Shown here: piece by piece, positions 8,939 through 16,681 of the stretch
Layout of the letters: each line of letters begins with the position of its first letter
Numbering within the stretch: the stretch's first letter is position 1
Source: Paraburkholderia franconis
GTDB taxonomy: Bacteria; Pseudomonadota; Gammaproteobacteria; Burkholderiales; Burkholderiaceae
Assembly: GCF_009362735.1 (NCBI RefSeq)
Contig: NZ_WHNP01000070.1
Coordinates: forward strand, 1-32,773
Reading direction: 5' to 3'
DNA: 32,773 nt
Program-made: the position numbers and the translations under genes
The notes under the pieces: generated by a model
What the model was told of the DNA's origin: nothing
The model's database searches: none
Seen by the model: only the letters and a program-made list of their open reading frames with translations

Positions 8939-9562
8939 ATGAAATCCACCTCGATCATTTCGCTCCTGCTCGGCCTGCTTTTACTTGCCTCATGCGGGAT
9001 CAATCCTTCGATGACTTCCGATCGCGAAGTGAAGACAGCGTACTCCGACGTGCTCGATCAGTACGGCCAACGTCTCGACCTCGCCGCCGATGCCTCGACG
9101 CTTGCACGAAAGTATCTGCCAGCGGATTCGCTGGTGCTCGCTCAGGTCGACGATTCGCGGGAGGCCGTTGCGGCGCTGCGCGCGTCGCCTGAGTTCGTGG
9201 ACACACCCGCATCGTTCGAGCGCTTCGATATCGCGCAACGTCAGCTGACGGAGGCGATTTCGCAACTGATGATCGCGTGCGAAGGCGTGCGCCGCCTGAA
9301 TACGGACCCGAAGTTCCGCGCGCTTCAGTCGCGGCTCGCCTCGTCGGCGGGCCGGATCGCGCTCGCGCGCGATCGCTACGACGATGCGGCGCGGCGCTAC
9401 AACGCGTCGCTTCATCATTTTTCTTCGGGGCTGCCTTTCAATCTCGCGGAAGCGATTCACGCGGGACGTGACAAGCCGACGTTCTCGGTGAAGGACGGCA
9501 CGCCTGTTCATCGTCATCCACGCACTGATTTCGGCTCGTTGCGCGGATCGCTGCGCGTGTAG
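8939..9562 (+). CDS. LemA-like lipoprotein
   Basis: The product has 207 residues. A signal sequence (MKSTSIISLLLGLLLLASCG) ends in the lipobox LASC, with C19 as the lipidated residue and Gly at +2, so it is probably sent to the outer membrane. The mature part is helical and follows the LemA pattern: YSDVLDQYGQRLDLAADAS near the start, repeated helix-forming segments (FERFDIAQRQLTEAISQLMI), then RDRYDDAARRYNASLHHFSSGLPFNL, the usual NxxVxxFPxxL-type ending with divergent residues. LemA proteins are long helical bundles of poorly known function at the envelope. The ATG at 8939 directly begins the signal peptide. The ribosome binding site is weak (GAAAGCAG). It is divergent from the N-ATPase operon and has its own FNR-like box. 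Confidence 0.78.
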   Translation: MKSTSIISLLLGLLLLASCGINPSMTSDREVKTAYSDVLDQYGQRLDLAADASTLARKYLPADSLVLAQVDDSREAVAALRASPEFVDTPASFERFDIAQRQLTEAISQLMIACEGVRRLNTDPKFRALQSRLASSAGRIALARDRYDDAARRYNASLHHFSSGLPFNLAEAIHAGRDKPTFSVKDGTPVHRHPRTDFGSLRGSLRV

Positions 9563-9646
9563 CCGCATCGACTTCCATTGCGGATGCGGACTACCGAAGC
9601 CCGCAGTCCGATTCCATGAACGCATCACTTTTCCGAGGAGCCTGAC

Positions 9647-10672
9647 ATGCCCCGTCATATGAAAGCCGCCGTCGTTCACCAGTTCGGCGCGCCACTCAGC
9701 ATCGAGGAAGTGCCCGTGCCCGAAGTCGGCCCGGGCCAGATTCTCGTCAACATCAAGGCGTCGGGCGTGTGCCACACCGACCTGCACGCCGCCGACGGCG
9801 ACTGGCCCGTCAAGCCCACGCTGCCGTTCATCCCGGGACACGAGGGCGTCGGCTACGTGACGGCCGTCGGCAGCGGCGTCAAGACGGTCAAGGAAGGCGA
9901 CCGCGTCGGCGTGCCCTGGCTCTACACCGCATGCGGCCACTGCGAGCACTGTCTGAGCGGCTGGGAAACGCTGTGCCACGAACAGCAGAACACGGGCTAT
10001 TCGGTCAACGGCGGCTACGCGGAATATGTGCTCGCCGATCCGAACTACGTCGGACATCTTCCCGACAACGTCGAGTTCGACGAAATCGCGCCGATTCTCT
10101 GCGCGGGCGTGACCGTCTACAAAGGCATTCGCGTGACCGACACGCGTCCTGGCCAGTGGCTCGCGATCTCGGGTATCGGCGGACTCGGCCACGTCGCCGT
10201 GCAGTACGCGATCGCGATGGGCCTGCACGTGGTCGCCGTCGACATATCCGACGACAAGCTGGCGCTTGCGCGCAAGCTCGGTGCGAAGCTCGCGATCAAC
10301 GCAAAGAATGTGGACCCGGCAGCGGAAATCCAGAAGGAAATCGGCGGCGTGCACGGCGTGCTCGTTACGGCCGTATCGCGCAGCGCATTCGCGCAGGCGC
10401 TCGGCATGGTTCGCCGCGGCGGAACGGTCGCATTGAACGGCCTGCCGCCGGGCGATTTTCCGTTGCCCATTTTCTCGACGGTGCTCAACGGCATTACCGT
10501 GCGAGGATCGATCGTCGGCACGCGGCGCGACTTGCAGGAATCGCTCGACTTTGCCGCGCAAGGGAGCGTCCGCGCGCATATCCATCGCGACCGTATCGAG
10601 AACATCAATGCGGTGTTTGGCGCGCTGCGCGAGGGGACTGTCGACGGACGTATCGTGGTGTCGATGGATTGA
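9647..10672 (+). CDS. adhP: zinc-dependent alcohol dehydrogenase AdhP
   Basis: The product is a 341-residue medium-chain dehydrogenase that interconverts primary alcohols such as ethanol and aldehydes with NAD(H). Catalytic zinc ligands are C42 (GVCHTDLHAADGDWP), H65 (PGHEGVG) and C152 (LCAGVTVY). The structural zinc is held by C96, C99, C102 and C110 (ACGHCEHC and LC). The Rossmann motif is GIGGLG (176-181), followed by VVAVDIS. Length and motifs match AdhP closely. The start ATG at 9647 has GAGGAG seven bases upstream. In an oxygen-limited cell it could regenerate NAD+ by reducing acetaldehyde. No FNR-like box lies in the 84 bases upstream, so it may be read through from the lemA-like gene. 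Confidence 0.94.
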   Translation: MPRHMKAAVVHQFGAPLSIEEVPVPEVGPGQILVNIKASGVCHTDLHAADGDWPVKPTLPFIPGHEGVGYVTAVGSGVKTVKEGDRVGVPWLYTACGHCEHCLSGWETLCHEQQNTGYSVNGGYAEYVLADPNYVGHLPDNVEFDEIAPILCAGVTVYKGIRVTDTRPGQWLAISGIGGLGHVAVQYAIAMGLHVVAVDISDDKLALARKLGAKLAINAKNVDPAAEIQKEIGGVHGVLVTAVSRSAFAQALGMVRRGGTVALNGLPPGDFPLPIFSTVLNGITVRGSIVGTRRDLQESLDFAAQGSVRAHIHRDRIENINAVFGALREGTVDGRIVVSMD

Positions 10673-10701
10673 ACACTTGGATTGAGCGCTGAAACCGAAG
10701 A

Positions 10702-10765
10702 GAACGCCGGGCATCGAGGCGTCGCCGATGGCCACAAGACCAGCGGCGCCCGATGCCCGGCGTTC
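10702..10765. terminator. long hairpin between convergent dehydrogenase genes
   Basis: A perfect 15-bp inverted repeat (10702-10716 with 10751-10765; arm GAACGCCGGGCATCG) encloses a further near-perfect 8-bp stem (GGCGTCGC with GCGGCGCC). The full stem is therefore about 23 bp with one bulge and one mismatch. It lies between the stops of adhP and the opposite dehydrogenase and probably ends both transcripts. On the minus side the next bases are CTCTTCGGTTTC, moderately T-rich. On the plus side no T run follows. Confidence 0.7.
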
Positions 10766-10798
10766 GCGACTAACGTCGATACCGAGAGCCAGCGCGTT

Positions 10799-11839
10799 CT
10801 ACGATGCCTCGATCAGCACCTTGAGCGCATGCGTGTTGGCGGCGTGCGCAAACGTCTCGTACGCGGCGAGAATGTCGACGAGCTGAAAGCGATGGGTGAT
10901 CAGCTGGGCAGGATCGAGGCGTCCCGCTTTGACCGTCTTCAGCAACATCGGCGTGCTGACGGTATCGACGAGACGCGTGGTGATCGCGATGTTGCGATCC
11001 CACAGCTTTTCCAGATGCAGATCGCACTTGACCCCGTGCACGCCGACATTCGCAATCGTGCCGCCCGGCGCGACCAGCCCCTGGCATAGCTCGAACGTCG
11101 AGGGAATGCCGACCGCTTCGATCACGCAATCGACGCCCACGGAATCCGTCAGCTTCATCACTTCCGCGACGGCATCGGCGTGCACGTTGTCGATGCAAGC
11201 CGTCGCGCCGAAACGCTGCGCGACCTCCAGTCGATTGGCGTCCGGGTCGATCATGATGATCTGCGCGGGCGAGTAGAACTGCGCCGTCAGCAGCGACGCG
11301 AGTCCGATCGGTCCCGCGCCGACGACGGCGACCGTGCTGCCCGGCTGAACCTTGCCGTTGAGCACGCCGCATTCGAAGCCCGTCGGCAGGATGTCGGACA
11401 GCATCACGAGCGCCTCTTCGTCGAGCCCCGCCGGAATGCGGTAAAGACTGGTCTGCGCATGCGGGATGCGCACGTATTCGGCCTGCGTTCCGTCGATCCG
11501 GTGGCCGAGAATCCAGCCGCCCGTCGTGCAGTGCGAGTACATGCCGCGCCGGCAATACTCGCATTGTCCGCACGACGAGATGCACGAGATCAGCACGTGA
11601 TCGCCCACCGACAGCCCGCTCACCGCGCTGCCCACGCTATGAACAACACCCACGCCTTCGTGCCCGAGAATGCGGCCCGGTTCGCAGGTCGGCACGTCGC
11701 CCTTCAGGATGTGAAGGTCCGTGCCGCAGATGGTCGTACGCGTGACTTTCACGATCGCGTCGGTGGGCGCCGAGAGTTCGGGCATCGGACGTTCGTCGAG
11801 CGACTTCTCGCCGGGACCGTGATAAACGAGTGCTTTCAT
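10799..11839 (-). CDS. zinc-dependent alcohol dehydrogenase, secondary-alcohol/threonine type
   Basis: The product is a 346-residue medium-chain dehydrogenase of a branch different from AdhP. Catalytic zinc ligands are C38 (TTICGTDLHILKGD), H60 with E61 (ILGHEGVG), and probably D149 (MLSDILPTGFE) as in secondary-alcohol dehydrogenases. Structural zinc cysteines are C90, C93, C96 and C104. The nucleotide motif is GAGPIG (174-179), followed by IIMIDPD. The substrate is not readable from the sequence; short-chain alcohols or threonine-like compounds are possible. The ATG at 11839 has AGGAG nine bases upstream. The frame is open a little further upstream without a better start. It follows phaC on the same strand after 143 bases, where a degenerate FNR-like box (11923-11936) may lie. 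Confidence 0.9.
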   Translation of the reverse strand: MKALVYHGPGEKSLDERPMPELSAPTDAIVKVTRTTICGTDLHILKGDVPTCEPGRILGHEGVGVVHSVGSAVSGLSVGDHVLISCISSCGQCEYCRRGMYSHCTTGGWILGHRIDGTQAEYVRIPHAQTSLYRIPAGLDEEALVMLSDILPTGFECGVLNGKVQPGSTVAVVGAGPIGLASLLTAQFYSPAQIIMIDPDANRLEVAQRFGATACIDNVHADAVAEVMKLTDSVGVDCVIEAVGIPSTFELCQGLVAPGGTIANVGVHGVKCDLHLEKLWDRNIAITTRLVDTVSTPMLLKTVKAGRLDPAQLITHRFQLVDILAAYETFAHAANTHALKVLIEAS

Positions 11840-11982
11840 GTCGCATTTCTCCTGTGACCCCATGCAACGGTTGCACACTGTCCAGTCCAGACGTGCGCGG
11901 CCGGACAGGCTTGATTTCGAGCTTGACTTCCAACAACCAGGACGTCGCGCCGCTCAGGCGACGCCTTCACACAATGCGGTCG

Positions 11983-13827
11983 TCAAGATTCCAGAACATA
12001 GCGGCCAGGCGCCGGTTCGAGTGCCGGGTCCAGTTGCCGCGCGCTCACCTGGCCAGTCGAATGAGCACGCAGCCAATCGGACCAGCAAGGCCACCACGAG
12101 CCGTCGATGGACGGCGTCTGCTCGAAGAATTCCTGGCGGCTGCGATAGGGCGCGTCGGGCTCGCGCGTCGCGCAGCGGTAATGGCGCCCCGGATGCCCAG
12201 GCTCGGAGACGATGCCCGCGTTGTGCCCGCCCGACGTCAATACGAAGGTTAGTGCGTTGTGCGTGAACAGGTGCAGCTTGTAGACGGACGGCCACGGCGA
12301 CACATGATCGCGCTCGGTCCCCACGACGAATGCGGGCGCGTCGATGTCGGGCAGCGCAACGGGCTGACCGTCCACGCAATAGCGGCCTTCCGCGAGATCG
12401 TTGTTGAGAAAGAGCTTCGTCAGGTACTCCGAGTGCATTCGATACGGCATGCGCGTCGTATCGGCGTTCCACGCCATCAGATCGTTCGGCTTCGAGCGGC
12501 GGCCCAGCATGTATTCGCTCATCATGCGCGACCAGATCAGGTCGCGTGCGTTGAGCAGCTGAAATGTCGCCGCCATCTGCGAGCCGTCCAGATAGCCTTG
12601 CTGCCACATCAGCGCATCGAGCGCAGCAAGTTCACTCGCGTCGATGAAGAGCCCGAGCTCACCCGGTTCGCTGAAATCCGTCTGCGCGGCGAGCAGCGTG
12701 ACCGTGCGCAGCAGATCGGCTTTCCCGTCGCGCGCCAGCGCGGCCGCCGCAATCGCGAGCAGCGTGCCGCCGAGGCAATAGCCCGTCGCATGAACCGGTT
12801 CGCCGCAACGGGCATGCACCTCGAAGAGCGCGGCCAGCAGGCCCCGCTTCAGATAGTCGTCGAGTGCGAGATCACGGTCGGCCGCGCCGGGATTGCGCCA
12901 CGACACCATGAAGACGGTATGGCCCTCATCGACCAGATATTTGACGAGCGAATCCTTCGGCTGAAGATCGAGGATGTAGTACTTCATGATCCACGACGGC
13001 ACGATCAGCACGGGCTCGCGCGTCACCTGCGATGTCGCCGGCTCGTACTGAAGCAGTTCGCAAAGCTCGTTGCGCCAGATCACGCGGCCTCGCGTACACG
13101 CGACCTCGTGGCCCGGACGCCATGCCGACGGATGAACGGGACGGCCGCCTCGCAGCCGGCTCGCCATGTCGGCGAAATCTTCGAGCCAGTGTTGCGCGCC
13201 CTGGATCGCGATGCCGCCGCCCGAATCGATCAGCGCTTTCTGCGCCGAAGGATTCGTCGCGAAGAAATTGCCCGGCGAGCACGCGTCGAGCCACTGCCGC
13301 GCCCAGAACCGGACCAGATCTTCGTGATGCGCTTCGACGCCGGGAACGCCCGTCGACGCGTGCTCCCACCACTGCTGCGCCAGCAGGAACGCATCACGGT
13401 ACAAGCGAAACGGCCACGCTTCCCACTCGGCGGCTGCGAAGCGCGGGTCCGGCGGCGTCCGACGCGCCGCCGGTGGCGTGCCGCGCGCTTGCACCGCGGG
13501 CGCAACCAGCGCCGCGGTCGCGAGATCGAGTTGCTTGCCGGGCGAGACCGTTAGGTGCATTGCCCAGTCGAGCCACGCGAGCACCATCGACGCCGGCGAC
13601 AGTCCTCCCGTCCACGCCGCGACAGCCGCATGCGCTGCGCGGTCGAGATCGTCGCTGCTCGTCCCGCGCGTTGGAGCGCAGGCGGCGTCCGAAGCGCTGC
13701 GCGTCGGCGCGGTCATGACAGCATCGGCGGTATTGGTGGTATCGGCGGTATCAGTGGTATTGGCGGGCAAGGTGCTCGCAGGAGTCGGCGCTGGCGCCTT
13801 TTTTCGAAGCAGCTGGGGGGAGCTCAT
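11983..13827 (-). CDS. phaC: class I poly-3-hydroxybutyrate (PHA) synthase
   Basis: The product is a 614-residue synthase that polymerises (R)-3-hydroxyacyl-CoA into storage granules. The lipase-like box GYCLGG holds the catalytic C351. The other triad members are D507 (GTERDHVSPW) and H535 (GGHNAGIV). The PhaC N-terminal domain is visible at about 130-300 (DPRFAAAEWEAWPFRLYRD and VLIVPSWIMKYYILDL). Length fits class I. The first 60 residues are a low-complexity Pro/Thr/Ala/Asp tail with an (N/D)T(T/A) repeat. The ATG overlaps the phaB stop (ATGA), so translation is coupled. The order phasin-like, phaB, phaC differs from the housekeeping phaCAB order and lacks phaA, so this is probably an accessory set induced at low oxygen. 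Confidence 0.95.
   Translation of the reverse strand: MSSPQLLRKKAPAPTPASTLPANTTDTADTTNTADAVMTAPTRSASDAACAPTRGTSSDDLDRAAHAAVAAWTGGLSPASMVLAWLDWAMHLTVSPGKQLDLATAALVAPAVQARGTPPAARRTPPDPRFAAAEWEAWPFRLYRDAFLLAQQWWEHASTGVPGVEAHHEDLVRFWARQWLDACSPGNFFATNPSAQKALIDSGGGIAIQGAQHWLEDFADMASRLRGGRPVHPSAWRPGHEVACTRGRVIWRNELCELLQYEPATSQVTREPVLIVPSWIMKYYILDLQPKDSLVKYLVDEGHTVFMVSWRNPGAADRDLALDDYLKRGLLAALFEVHARCGEPVHATGYCLGGTLLAIAAAALARDGKADLLRTVTLLAAQTDFSEPGELGLFIDASELAALDALMWQQGYLDGSQMAATFQLLNARDLIWSRMMSEYMLGRRSKPNDLMAWNADTTRMPYRMHSEYLTKLFLNNDLAEGRYCVDGQPVALPDIDAPAFVVGTERDHVSPWPSVYKLHLFTHNALTFVLTSGGHNAGIVSEPGHPGRHYRCATREPDAPYRSRQEFFEQTPSIDGSWWPCWSDWLRAHSTGQVSARQLDPALEPAPGRYVLES
13723..13767. repeat. five 9-bp imperfect tandem repeats in phaC
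   Basis: Five consecutive 9-base units of the type ATCGGCGGT or ATTGGTGGT encode five three-residue steps (NTT, DTA, DTT, NTA, DAV) in the disordered N-terminal tail of PhaC. The unit is a multiple of three, so copy number could vary without breaking the frame. Confidence 0.75.
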
Positions 13828-14570
13828 CGCATGTGCATGCCGCCGTTGATCGCGATATCGGCGCCCGTGATGAACGCCGCTGCATCAGAACAGAGAAATG
13901 CAATCAGCGCGGCCACCTCTTCGGGACGCCCGAGCCGCCCGACGGGAATCTGCGGAAGAATCTTCGTCTCCAGGATGTCGTGCGGCACGGCTTCGACCAT
14001 CGCCGTCGCCAGATACCCCGGCGACACCGTGTTCACCGTCACGCCATGCTTCGCCGTTTCGAGCGCGAGCGCCTTCGTGAATCCATGCACGCCGGACTTG
14101 GCCGCCGAATAGTTGGCCTGTCCATACGCGCCGCGCGAACCGTTGACGGAGCCGATGTTGACGATCCGTCCGAAACTCCGCTCGACCATGCCTGAAAGAA
14201 GCGGCTTCGTCATATTGAAGAGGCCGTCGAGATCGGTACGGATGACAGCGTCCCAATCCGCCTTGCACATGCGCGCGAACGACTTGTCGCGCGTGATGCC
14301 CGCATTGTTGACCAGCACGTCGACCTTGCCCAATTCGGCGAGCACGCGTTGCGCGCAACGCTCGCACGAATCGAAGTCGGTCACGTCGGCTTCGTATGCA
14401 TGGAAATTGCGCCCCGACTCGCGTTCGCGCGTGAGCCAGGTCGCGACGTGATCGTTGCGCGTCGAGTACGACATCGCGACCGTCATGCCCGCATCGTGAA
14501 GCGCCCGGCTGATTGCCGCGCCGAGTCCGCCCATTCCACCCGTGACAAATGCCACACGGCCCGTTTGCAT
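13824..14570 (-). CDS. phaB: acetoacetyl-CoA reductase
   Basis: The product is a 248-residue short-chain dehydrogenase that reduces acetoacetyl-CoA to (R)-3-hydroxybutyryl-CoA with NADPH, feeding PhaC. The cofactor motif is TGGMGGLG (10-17), NNAG is at 88-91, and the catalytic residues are S141 (IGSVNG), Y154 and K158 (YSAAK). The PhaB-like FGRIVNIGSVNGSRGAYGQ segment and the C-terminal INGGMHMR tail strongly suggest PhaB over general FabG. The ATG at 14570 has a strong AGGAGG six bases upstream; the open frame further upstream lies inside the phasin-like gene and is rejected. It begins one base after the preceding stop (TGACATG). Reduction of acetoacetyl-CoA also disposes of NADPH when oxygen is short. 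Confidence 0.93.
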   Translation of the reverse strand: MQTGRVAFVTGGMGGLGAAISRALHDAGMTVAMSYSTRNDHVATWLTRERESGRNFHAYEADVTDFDSCERCAQRVLAELGKVDVLVNNAGITRDKSFARMCKADWDAVIRTDLDGLFNMTKPLLSGMVERSFGRIVNIGSVNGSRGAYGQANYSAAKSGVHGFTKALALETAKHGVTVNTVSPGYLATAMVEAVPHDILETKILPQIPVGRLGRPEEVAALIAFLCSDAAAFITGADIAINGGMHMR

Positions 14571-14571
14571 G

Positions 14572-15075
14572 TCAGCCTCCTTTTGCCGTGTCCGGAACCG
14601 CTTGCGCGTCGGCCGTCGATGCGGGGTCGTGCTTCGGCCAGGCGCCCAAGTGCGGCATCGCGTCCTGCCATGTCCGCATCCAACCGCTGAAGCTGCCGAC
14701 GGCCGGCTCGATGCCGGGCAGCTTCTGCAACGGCGCATGCCACAAGGTTCGCCATGAACCGAATACGCTGTCGAGTTCGGCGAGCCATTCGCCCTGATGC
14801 TGCGCCGTCAGCGAGATCGCCTCGCCCCAGATCGCGAGACTTTCATTCGCGTATTCGTGGGTCGCGGCCTGAACGGCCGACGCGAACCCGAACCAGTCGC
14901 CCGAGCCGGTGAGCGCCGCCTCGATGTGCTGCATCGCGTTGCGGTCGCGCCTGATCCGATGGGCCTCCAGCGTGTTCAGATCGCGCCGCCAGTCCTCGGC
15001 GAGGCGGCCGAGCCGCACGGGCGCAGAGAGTTCTGCGCGGCACAGCTCGAATGGAGCATCGGGTTCACGATTCAT
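14572..15075 (-). CDS. phasin-like PHB granule protein (probable)
   Basis: The product is a 167-residue, mostly helical protein without signal or membrane segments. It contains a central amphipathic region rich in Trp, Ala and Glu (GDWFGFASAVQAATHEYAN and SLAIWGEAISLTAQHQGEWL), followed by a Trp-rich part (FGSWRTLWHAPLQ and GWMRTWQD). These features and its position directly before phaB and phaC suggest a phasin-like granule-surface protein. I cannot prove the family from sequence alone, so this rests on layout and context. Two starts are possible: ATG at 15075, with GGAGGG well placed, and ATG at 15126, with AAGGA and only about 12 bases from the predicted transcript start. I used the former. 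It is the first gene of an FNR-box operon. Confidence 0.65.
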   Translation of the reverse strand: MNREPDAPFELCRAELSAPVRLGRLAEDWRRDLNTLEAHRIRRDRNAMQHIEAALTGSGDWFGFASAVQAATHEYANESLAIWGEAISLTAQHQGEWLAELDSVFGSWRTLWHAPLQKLPGIEPAVGSFSGWMRTWQDAMPHLGAWPKHDPASTADAQAVPDTAKGG

Positions 15076-15145
15076 GATGGGTGCCCTCCGGAGCACGAGA
15101 CGATCGATTGTCGAAACAGGCTGCATGGCGTCCTTCGCTGATCCC

Positions 15146-15186
15146 ACTGTATTGGCGCGCGGCGGCTGCCGGTTGACCTGAATCAA
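15146..15186 (-). promoter_or_regulatory. FNR-like promoter of the phasin-phaB-phaC operon
   Basis: The box at 15173-15186 reads TTGAC-CTGA-ATCAA on the plus strand. Leftwards after 21 bases is a -10-like TACAGT (15151 to 15146). The predicted start is near 15138, inside the longer phasin frame and just upstream of both candidate start codons. Confidence 0.6.
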
Positions 15187-15209
15187 TCGGCCCCGCAACA
15201 CGGGCCCGG

Positions 15210-15250
15210 TTGATCTGCGTCAACGGCGACCCGTGTCCGGCTCATAGACT
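15210..15250 (+). promoter_or_regulatory. FNR-like promoter of the universal stress protein operon
   Basis: The box TTGAT-CTGC-GTCAA (15210-15223) is followed after 21 bases by TAGACT (15245-15250). The predicted start is near 15257, giving a leader of about 50 bases before the stress-protein ATG. Its centre is 37 bases from the box of the divergent phasin operon. Confidence 0.62.
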
Positions 15251-15306
15251 CGATTTCAGCGTCGGGCGCTCGCCCGTTCATTTCGTTCTGTCACGGAGCT
15301 ATGGCG

Positions 15307-16146
15307 ATGAGCTACAAAAGCATCCTCGTTCACCTCGATACGAGCGCTCGCGCGCATCCGCGCCTCGAAATGGCGTTGCAGCTCGCGCATCAGTTTCGCG
15401 CGCGGCTGACAGGCATTTTCTCGACGTACATTCCCGCGCCACACGCGTTCTTCGTGATGGCCGGCACTGCCGAGTACTACGAGGAGCACGAGCGTCAGCG
15501 TCACGAGCGTTGCGCCGCGCTGGAGCGCCTGTTTCATGCGGAGCTCGCGCGCGCGAAGGTCAAGGGCCAATGGATCGCGGCGAACGGCTATGCGAACGAT
15601 GTAGTGCCTCCGTATACCCGCCTCGCCGATCTGGTCATTCTCGGGCAGACGAACCCGTCCGATCCCGAATCGTTTGTCTCCGAGCAGTTCGTCGAGCACA
15701 TCGTCCTGTCGGCGGGACGGCCCACTCTGATCGTACCGGCCGCGGGCTCGTTCCAGAAGCCCGGCAAGCACGTGCTGATCGCCTGGGACGGCAGCCGCGA
15801 AGCCACGCGCGCGATACACGACGCGATGCCGTTCCTGTCGCTGGCGTCGAACGTGACGCTGCTGACGATCAACGCCACGCGCGCCGAACCGCCGCGCTAT
15901 CGGATTCCCGGCGCCGACATCGCGCTGACGGTCGCGCGTCACGGCGTGAAGGTCGACGTGCGCGAGATGACGGCCGACAGCGATACGGCCGTCGGCGACG
16001 TGCTGCTGTCGCAAGCAGCCGAGTCGGGTTGCGACATGATCGTGATGGGCGCGTACGCGCATTCCCGCGTGCATGAAGTCGTGCTCGGCGGCGCCACGCG
16101 CACGATCCTCAAGTCGATGACCGTACCCGTCCTGCTGTCGCATTGA
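15307..16146 (+). CDS. tandem-domain universal stress protein (UspA family)
   Basis: The product has 279 residues and two Usp-like domains (about 1-147 and 155-279). The first begins YKSILVHLDTS and has RLADLVILGQTNP in place of a nucleotide loop, so it probably does not bind ATP. The second begins HVLIAWDGSREATRAI and ends with MGAYAHSRVHEVVLGGATRTIL, close to the ATP-loop pattern but with the second Gly replaced by Ala and no Ser/Thr after the last Gly. Tandem Usp proteins of this type accompany low-oxygen and stationary survival programmes. Two ATGs are in frame; GGAG lies 2 bases before the one at 15301 and 8 before 15307, so the latter is preferred. It is the first gene of a three-gene usp operon behind an FNR-like promoter. 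Confidence 0.9.
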   Translation: MSYKSILVHLDTSARAHPRLEMALQLAHQFRARLTGIFSTYIPAPHAFFVMAGTAEYYEEHERQRHERCAALERLFHAELARAKVKGQWIAANGYANDVVPPYTRLADLVILGQTNPSDPESFVSEQFVEHIVLSAGRPTLIVPAAGSFQKPGKHVLIAWDGSREATRAIHDAMPFLSLASNVTLLTINATRAEPPRYRIPGADIALTVARHGVKVDVREMTADSDTAVGDVLLSQAAESGCDMIVMGAYAHSRVHEVVLGGATRTILKSMTVPVLLSH

Positions 16147-16168
16147 ACGCCCTGTCGAGAGGATCGCC

Positions 16169-16681
16169 ATGTATCACCGCATACTCGTCGCGCTCGACGG
16201 CAGCGACACCGCCTCCCTGGCACTCGATGCCGCGCTGAAGCTCGCTGCCGACTCCGGCGCGCAGTTGATGCCGCTCTACGTGATCGACGTGCCCGTCATC
16301 GCGTACGACGTGCCCGGCTTCGATCCGTCCATCGTCCGCGATGCGTTTGTCGAGGAAGGCGAGCGCATCACATCCGATGCGCAAAGCCGGATGAACGAAC
16401 GCGGCGTGACGGGCACGGCGCGTACCGTCGAAGTCGTGTCGCCGGGAGAAGACGTGGCGCACCGGATCGTCGCGATTGCAACCGGCTGGCATGCCGACGT
16501 GATCGTGATGGGCACGCACGGCCGCCGTGGTTTCCGGCGGCTGATGCTCGGCAGCGTCGCCGAGCGCGTGCTTCGCAGCGCCGCCTGCCCCGTGCTGATG
16601 ATTCCCGCCCGCGTGAACGGCACGAACGGCGCATCCGCCGATCCCGCCGTCACCGCTTCCGCCGAAAAGGAACTGTCATGA
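16169..16681 (+). CDS. single-domain universal stress protein (UspA family)
   Basis: The product is a 170-residue UspA-type protein. It starts MYHRILVALDGSDTASLALDAAL and carries the complete nucleotide loop GTHGRRGFRRLMLGS (G-x2-G-x9-G-S), so unlike its two tandem neighbours it is predicted to bind ATP. A short hydrophilic tail of about 25 residues follows the fold. GAGAGG precedes the ATG. The stop overlaps the start of the third stress gene (ATGA), which supports co-translation. Usp proteins protect cells in stasis and energy stress, but the biochemical action of this one is not known. Confidence 0.92.
   Translation: MYHRILVALDGSDTASLALDAALKLAADSGAQLMPLYVIDVPVIAYDVPGFDPSIVRDAFVEEGERITSDAQSRMNERGVTGTARTVEVVSPGEDVAHRIVAIATGWHADVIVMGTHGRRGFRRLMLGSVAERVLRSAACPVLMIPARVNGTNGASADPAVTASAEKELS

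Noticed and set aside
9587..9610. Inverted repeat CGGACT/AGTCCG before adhP as a terminator
   Set aside because: Only a 6-bp stem with a 12-base loop and no T run; too weak to call.
11923..11936. Possible FNR-like box TTGAC-TTCC-AACAA upstream of the second alcohol dehydrogenase
   Set aside because: The right half has a mismatch at a key position, and no -10-like hexamer lies at the spacing used by the other boxes. Kept only as a remark in the gene entry.
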